From NCBI RefSeq assembly GCF_049852125.1, contig NZ_CP187532.1:1240001-1304000 (forward strand): a DNA stretch of 64,000 bases, given 5' to 3'. Numbering within the stretch: the stretch's first letter is position 1; every line of letters starts with the position of its first letter. This DNA comes from Senimuribacter sp049852125 (GTDB lineage Bacteria; Bacillota; Clostridia; Peptostreptococcales; Anaerovoracaceae). The position numbers were made by a program, and so were the translations under genes. The notes beneath the pieces were generated by a model. It was not told where the DNA came from, searched no databases, and saw nothing but the letters and a program-made list of their open reading frames with translations. Positions 59,783 to 64,000 of this stretch are shown here, one piece after another.

Positions 59783-61254
59783 TGATTTTCGGACCTAAAC
59801 GCGGGCATATCCTTTTTATCTTTGAAACTTTTTTCAAGGACTTCGGACCTCTATTTGTGGCGCTGATTATAGGGGCTATTCGCGGAGACATGAGCATTAT
59901 CTATGAGAATGGAGCAGTCATGGTTATCGTACTGTTAGGTCCAGTAGGGAGAACAATTCAATATCTCTGTACTCGGTATTCTATTGACGAGGAACGTCTG
60001 CTGGTTCAGAGCGGATGGCTGAAGAAGCAGACGCTGGAAATTCCTTTGTCAACGATTACGACAGTAGACTTTTCGCAGAATATATTACACCAGATCTTTA
60101 AAGCCTATAGGCTCAATATAGATAATGCCAGTAATATAGGAGACCAAGAAACTAAGGTAAAAATGACCTTTGGAAAAGAGGATGCCTTTGCAGTCAGAGA
60201 ACTTTTGCTGGCAGGCAGAAGGGGGCTGGATGGATTTAATTTAGCGGATGAGGATGTGATTCCCCAACCACAGGAGGGCAGAACGGTGAGGATTAAAGCA
60301 GGCGATCTGCTGCTTTTGGGCGCCCTGAAATCCAAAGGAGTCTTCGCTGCTGAGCTGTTTGGTATTGTTACAACTGCCGGAGCGATGTTTAATATGAACA
60401 TGGCGGAGTGGATGATAGAGGATGGCATTGACGGATTGGTCATGCGCCAGGGCATTACCATAGTTTTGCTGATATTGATTGCTGCGGTATTTGTTCTAGC
60501 GATTATTTGCGGTATGATTGGGAGTTTTATTCGTTATTACGGATTTTCCATTGCAGATAACGGTCAGGCGATTAAAATTGAATATGGTTTGCTGACGAAG
60601 AAACGATATACTATCCAGAAAAACAGAATCAGTGGATTTGCGTATCAGCAGTCGTTGTTTATGAGATTGTTTCATCAGGGAACGCTGCAGCTTTTCGCTA
60701 TAGGTTATGGAGATTCGGGAGGGGAAGAAGCCAGCGAAGAACCAATTTTATTTCCTTTGATAAGGGAGGACAGGGTAAGGCAGGAAATTGCGCGGATTCT
60801 ACCAGAAATGGAAGAAAAGAAGGATTATTACCGGACACCAAGGGGAAGTCTGCATTATTTTTTCTATGGGTTTGGTTTTTTTCTTTCGGTGATATTGCTG
60901 GGTGTAAGTGTTTGGCTATCTTTAACAAAGGGTTTCTGTCAGGGTCTTTGGATCATCGGACTGTTGATTTTTGCATACAGTGTGTGTGGAAGAATACTGG
61001 AATATAAACATGCCGCTATGTATGCTGGAGATGAAAATTTTTCTATGGTAAACGGAGGATTTAAAATGAATACGATCTTTGTGAAAACAAGCCATATGGA
61101 AAATGTTGAATCGACTGCCAGCGTGTGGAAAGCTCGTAAAGGTATTACTACTGTAATGGCCGGATATATCGCTCCATTGGGAAGCTCTAACATGACAGTA
61201 AAAAACATGCCGGAATCAGCGTTTGAAGAAGCCAGAAACCGCTTGATATATTGA
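59779..61254 (+). CDS. Bacterial PH-domain membrane protein, YdbT-like
   Basis: The 491-residue protein has several membrane helices and three bPH2-type domains. The first is about residues 65-150 (Y-S-I-D-E-E-R-L-L-V-Q-S-G-W-L-K-K-Q-T-L-E-I-P). The second is about 255-335 (I-E-Y-G-L-L-T-K-K-R-Y-T-I-Q-K-N-R-I-S-G). A third, weaker one is near 420-485. This is the YdbT plan; YdbS and YdbT always occur together. A GGAG lies just before the start. It is the last gene of the HD-YdbS-YdbT unit. Confidence 0.85.
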   Translation: MMIFGPKRGHILFIFETFFKDFGPLFVALIIGAIRGDMSIIYENGAVMVIVLLGPVGRTIQYLCTRYSIDEERLLVQSGWLKKQTLEIPLSTITTVDFSQNILHQIFKAYRLNIDNASNIGDQETKVKMTFGKEDAFAVRELLLAGRRGLDGFNLADEDVIPQPQEGRTVRIKAGDLLLLGALKSKGVFAAELFGIVTTAGAMFNMNMAEWMIEDGIDGLVMRQGITIVLLILIAAVFVLAIICGMIGSFIRYYGFSIADNGQAIKIEYGLLTKKRYTIQKNRISGFAYQQSLFMRLFHQGTLQLFAIGYGDSGGEEASEEPILFPLIREDRVRQEIARILPEMEEKKDYYRTPRGSLHYFFYGFGFFLSVILLGVSVWLSLTKGFCQGLWIIGLLIFAYSVCGRILEYKHAAMYAGDENFSMVNGGFKMNTIFVKTSHMENVESTASVWKARKGITTVMAGYIAPLGSSNMTVKNMPESAFEEARNRLIY

Positions 61255-61283
61255 TCTAATACAAAGTGAAAAATGCCTACCGG

Positions 61284-62279
61284 TCAACATTTCGGCAGGC
61301 AGATTGTCTCAAAAAAGGCTTTTAGAAAGCAATTGATTTCCATATAATTGATAAGGCCGTGATCCTGTGTGATGAGATATCCGTTGACTACCGACGGATA
61401 TTTTTCTATTTCGCGGATCGTTTCTTCTCCCAGAATTGCAAGCGCGTCCAGATATAGAGCGCCTACTTCACTTTGACCGGGAATCTGCAGCTCAAAGCTG
61501 CGGCTGGCTCGATTCATGATCAGCGTATAGGGTTTGGCGTCGGTAGGAAAAGAAATGAAATCTATTGGGCTGGTAAGCTGCAATCCCGTCACATGAAGAT
61601 CATGGCCATGCAGAACAGTTTTTTGAATCCAATAATCTCCGGCGAGAAATCCTTGCTTGTACATAGCGCGGTGGAAATCAGTTTTAGCGATGATCGGAAG
61701 CAGACGGTAAAGTTGGATTACGTCATCGTGATTGTGAAGAAGAATGCGTCGTTCCAGGTCAAAGGTGTGAGCAGCCATATATCTCTCGTAGAGCGCTACG
61801 CTTTCTCCGCCGGAAATTTCGTCATCCCGTCCGTCTGACAGGCCGCAGAATTGCTCCAGACTTTTTTGTTTTAAGCTGGGCAGTACTTGACGTAAAGGGG
61901 AGTGGCTGCTGACTACTTGATATAGATCCAGATTATATGTGGGATGAAAGACAAGTCCATGTTTTTTTGCCCGTTTCTCCACAAAGGGTATATCAAAATG
62001 ACGTCCGTTATAAGTGATGATATAGTCTACCTGACTCAAAGTTTGCAATGTCGCTTCAAGAAGTATTTTTTCATCGTCAGGTTGGTCTGCGAAATACTGA
62101 ATTACTTGGGCAGTGGTTCCGTCTATAAGCAAGATCCCAGATAAAATCACCTTACAATAGACAGGGGAAAGCCCTGTGGTCTCAATATCAAAGACAGCAA
62201 AAGGACGTTCGCCGAAGTATTGTTTCATAAGCCGGGAATCGAAAACTTGTATTGATAGGGTATCTGTTATTTTTTTCAT
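61284..62279 (-). CDS. YprB-like ribonuclease-H-fold exonuclease
   Basis: The 331-residue protein has a DEDD-type 3'-5' exonuclease domain. Residues about 25-200 include F-A-V-F-D-I-E-T-T-G-L (D-x-E), I-I-T-Y-N-G-R-H-F-D-I-P-F (second D) and H-N-H-D-D-V-I-Q-L (final D). The remaining C-terminal part is a beta-rich region typical of YprB. YprB is uncharacterised, but its active-site residues are complete. ATG 62279 is chosen for the minus-strand AAGAGGT 6 bases before it; an in-frame ATG at 62345 has none. It faces the PH-domain operon. Confidence 0.88.
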   Translation of the reverse strand: MKKITDTLSIQVFDSRLMKQYFGERPFAVFDIETTGLSPVYCKVILSGILLIDGTTAQVIQYFADQPDDEKILLEATLQTLSQVDYIITYNGRHFDIPFVEKRAKKHGLVFHPTYNLDLYQVVSSHSPLRQVLPSLKQKSLEQFCGLSDGRDDEISGGESVALYERYMAAHTFDLERRILLHNHDDVIQLYRLLPIIAKTDFHRAMYKQGFLAGDYWIQKTVLHGHDLHVTGLQLTSPIDFISFPTDAKPYTLIMNRASRSFELQIPGQSEVGALYLDALAILGEETIREIEKYPSVVNGYLITQDHGLINYMEINCFLKAFFETICLPKC

Positions 62280-62545
62280 ATCGTACCTCTTGACAAAATG
62301 TAGAAAACAAAATAGACCGCAAGGGGTGCAGTCTACTTTGTTCAAAAGGGGTATTGGGATTAGAGATTAATGAGGTTATCAGGGGGATAACCACAATTGC
62401 ATTATAGCTGATTTAGTCGAAAAATGCAAGTGAAAATCGAAAAAAAAAGAAAAAGAGTATTTTTTGTTGTACGATTGTGCACCTTTTTGTGAATAAAAAC
62501 AAGTATAATAGAGAAAACAAAACATTTCTAAGGGAGGAAAACAGT

Positions 62546-62806
62546 ATGGAAATATTAAAAGTTTCAGCTAAGTCGAATCCGAATTCGGTAGCAGGTGCTT
62601 TAGCAGGTGTCTTAAGGGAAAAGGGAGGTGCGGAGATCCAGGCCATTGGCGCGGGAGCGTTGAATCAGGCGGTCAAAGCGACAGCCATTGCCAGAGGTTT
62701 TGTTGCACCCAGCGGTATCGATCTTGTGTGTGTTCCGGCATTTACCGATATAGAGATCGAGGGAGAGGAAAGAACGGCTATTAAGCTCATAGTCGAACCA
62801 CGATGA
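62546..62806 (+). CDS. spoVS: Stage V sporulation protein S
   Basis: The 86-residue protein is a canonical SpoVS: M-E-I-L-K-V-S-A-K-S-N-P-N-S-V-A-G-A-L-A-G and I-Q-A-I-G-A-G-A-L-N-Q-A-V-K-A. It has an Alba-like fold and affects engulfment, coat formation and septation in sporulating cells. AGGGAGGAAAAC precedes ATG 62546. A TATAAT occurs at 62503-62508. It is a single gene followed by a terminator. Confidence 0.97.
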   Translation: MEILKVSAKSNPNSVAGALAGVLREKGGAEIQAIGAGALNQAVKATAIARGFVAPSGIDLVCVPAFTDIEIEGEERTAIKLIVEPR

Positions 62807-62871
62807 AAATGTGATATGATTTATTGACGATAAGCGGGAAACCCAGCCAGAGTTTCTCTGTACAATACCAG

Positions 62872-62899
62872 CCACGCGGTAAACGCGTGGTTTTGTTTT
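62872..62899 (+). terminator. spoVS terminator
   Basis: CCACGCG (62872-62878) pairs with CGCGTGG (62884-62890), followed by TTTTGTTTT. A second hairpin follows at 62908-62935 (GCCGGGCAAG with CTTGTCCGGC), with a T-rich end on the minus strand. Confidence 0.88.
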
Positions 62900-62935
62900 A
62901 TACAAAAGCCGGGCAAGATAGATCCCTTGTCCGGC

Positions 62936-63362
62936 GTTACCTTTTTCGTACCTATGTAACCCTTTCATCTTTAGAAGAATGCCCTATTTTGTTCTAAAAT
63001 AGGTCCCATGGTGCGGATTCTAAGGCTGCAATACCACAAGCCGCACTATTTTGCATCAAAACTTTCCAAATGGTGCGCTTTTAACAAGAATAGCAATAAA
63101 AAATTCCTTTATCGGAATTTAATGAGCATAAATGCGTGCTGCGACGTTGTTGTGAATCTGCCATGAATTAGACGTAATCGTGAAAATGAGCACCATGACC
63201 CTTGTTTCTGATGAATTTGGGGCGGATGTCCATTTTCGCCAGAAAAAATCCGCACCATTAGACCTAAAAACAACAAAAATGTCGAATTTAGTTCTGGAAT
63301 TAAAGCATTTTGGAATTTGGCTTGTTTTTCTTGCGTTGATTATGGTATCCAGATATGGTTTA
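62936..63362. other. Gene-free stretch with short palindromes and repeated ATGGTGCG
   Basis: No credible gene is visible. A hairpin of CCTATTTT with AAAATAGG lies at 62983-63003. The string ATGGTGCG occurs near 63008 and 63071 on the plus strand and once, inverted, near 63251 (CGCACCAT). The one 65-codon frame here lacks a ribosome-binding site and reads like translated promoter DNA. Confidence 0.45.
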
Positions 63363-63371
63363 TGGTATAAT
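63363..63371 (+). promoter_or_regulatory. Extended -10 promoter of the NUDIX gene
   Basis: TGGTATAAT (TATAAT at 63366-63371) 30 bp before the start; no good -35 is seen, as expected for an extended -10 type. Confidence 0.6.
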
Positions 63372-63401
63372 GTTTAAAAATGCATTAGGGGGAATAGAAT
63401 A

Positions 63402-63968
63402 ATGACGTTTGAGGAAAAGACCGTAAGCTCGGAAAGAATATATGAAGGTAAAATTATCAATGTCAGAAGGGATCAGGTAACGGTAGAAAATGGTTTATCC
63501 TATCGTGAGATTGTGGAGCACAGCGGAGGCAGCGTTATAGCGGCTTTGACAGATGATGGACAAATGATTATGGTACGCCAGTATAGGAAACCGGCGGAAA
63601 GAGTCATGCTGGAGGTTCCGGCCGGTAAGATCGATCCGGGAGAGAAGCCTTTTGATGCAGCAGTTCGAGAGCTTGCAGAGGAAACCGGTTATCGTGCGGA
63701 GCATGTAGAACTGATGACCCGGATGTATCCTTCGGTAGGATATGCAGAAGAAGTACTGTATTTGTATTTGGCTACCGGGCTGACACCGGGCGAGACATGC
63801 TTTGATGAAAATGAAGCGATTGATATCGAAAAATATTCTGTGAATCGGTTGTATGATATGGTCATGTCAGGAGAAATAGAGGACGGTAAGTCTCAGGTAG
63901 CAATCTTGATGGTCAAAGCACGCTTTGAAGCAGGACGGCTTCAAGGATACTGGAAACAGCCAGAGTGA
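63402..63968 (+). CDS. NUDIX hydrolase, ADP-ribose pyrophosphatase type
   Basis: The 188-residue protein has the full Nudix box: G-K-I-D-P-G-E-K-P-F-D-A-A-V-R-E-L-A-E-E-T-G-Y, matching GX5EX7REUXEEXGU. Preceding Q-Y-R-K-P-A and L-E-V-P-A-G and following P-S-V-G-Y-A-E-E are typical of the ADP-ribose pyrophosphatase (NudF/YqkG) branch. It hydrolyses ADP-ribose to AMP and ribose-5-phosphate in the cytosol. TTAGGGGGA precedes the start. Its downstream neighbour lies outside the window. Confidence 0.93.
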   Translation: MTFEEKTVSSERIYEGKIINVRRDQVTVENGLSYREIVEHSGGSVIAALTDDGQMIMVRQYRKPAERVMLEVPAGKIDPGEKPFDAAVRELAEETGYRAEHVELMTRMYPSVGYAEEVLYLYLATGLTPGETCFDENEAIDIEKYSVNRLYDMVMSGEIEDGKSQVAILMVKARFEAGRLQGYWKQPE

Positions 63969-64000
63969 TGAAACAGAATAGGTAACCGCGAATGCACGGA

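Noticed and set aside
63180..63377. 65-codon frame before the NUDIX gene
   Set aside because: No ribosome-binding site, it covers the extended -10 promoter, and composition resembles intergenic DNA.

Overview
The window looks like the chromosome of a low-to-moderate-GC, endospore-forming, anaerobic Firmicute of the class Clostridia. The case rests on sporulation-linked genes (spoVG, spoVT, spoVS, a SpoVB/MurJ-type flippase, a CotJC/Mn-catalase-like coat protein), anaerobic oxidative-stress protection (rubrerythrin), Firmicutes-type PurR, and Firmicutes gene order (purR-spoVG; glmU-prs-pth-mfd; spoVT, flippase, mazG, hup, rqcP). A family such as Anaerovoracaceae is only a guess; the 16S genes here would settle it by database search.

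Layout. 1-3.1 kb is a decayed mobile island: a broken tyrosine recombinase, a short promoter-to-terminator transcript, an orphan 148-aa protein, and an integrated CRESS/HUH-type Rep whose helicase ATPase residues are lost. 3.1-8.4 kb is a catabolic locus: a PucR-type regulator divergent from DUF1177, YfcC-type carrier and M20 amidohydrolase. 9.0-10.6 kb has a secreted protein of unknown function behind a long structured leader and a small membrane protein. 10.7-13.2 kb is a leftward TPR-DUF4037-DUF4125 operon. 13.4-16.8 kb holds a DDAH-family amidinohydrolase, rubrerythrin, an IS256-family remnant, a BFD-like 2Fe-2S protein and a repeat-rich leader. 16.9-33.9 kb is the housekeeping core: pyk, spoVG and purR (leftward), murC, a half-length glmU, prs, pth, mfd, a complete IS256-family element with 8-bp target duplication, spoVT, an amidohydrolase, a MOP flippase, mazG, hup and rqcP. 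Then come DUF4363/DUF421 and an MFS carrier.

36.3-47.4 kb carries two rRNA operons in direct tandem, each 16S-tRNA-Ile-23S-5S-tRNA-Glu, with a near-perfect 5.26-kb repeat and different promoters. The second runs on into tRNA-Gly and tRNA-Leu. 47.6-57.6 kb is a surface locus: a putative HTH regulator, a secreted Fn3-like protein, and a 2306-residue thioester/Cna-B/VaFE cell-wall adhesin ending in FPKTG, followed by the Mn-catalase-like protein. 57.6-64 kb has another secreted Fn3/Ig-like protein, an HD-domain protein, a pair of bacterial PH-domain membrane proteins (YdbS/YdbT type), a YprB-like exonuclease, spoVS and a NUDIX ADP-ribose pyrophosphatase.

The points most worth following up are the Rep with intact HUH residues but a dead helicase, a promoter-leader repeat shared by murC and the BFD gene, a GlmU lacking its uridylyltransferase half inside otherwise canonical synteny, the TPR-DUF4037-DUF4125 operon, and the thioester adhesin locus with its hairpin-bearing leader. 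All functional names are family-level recognition by eye; no database search was run.
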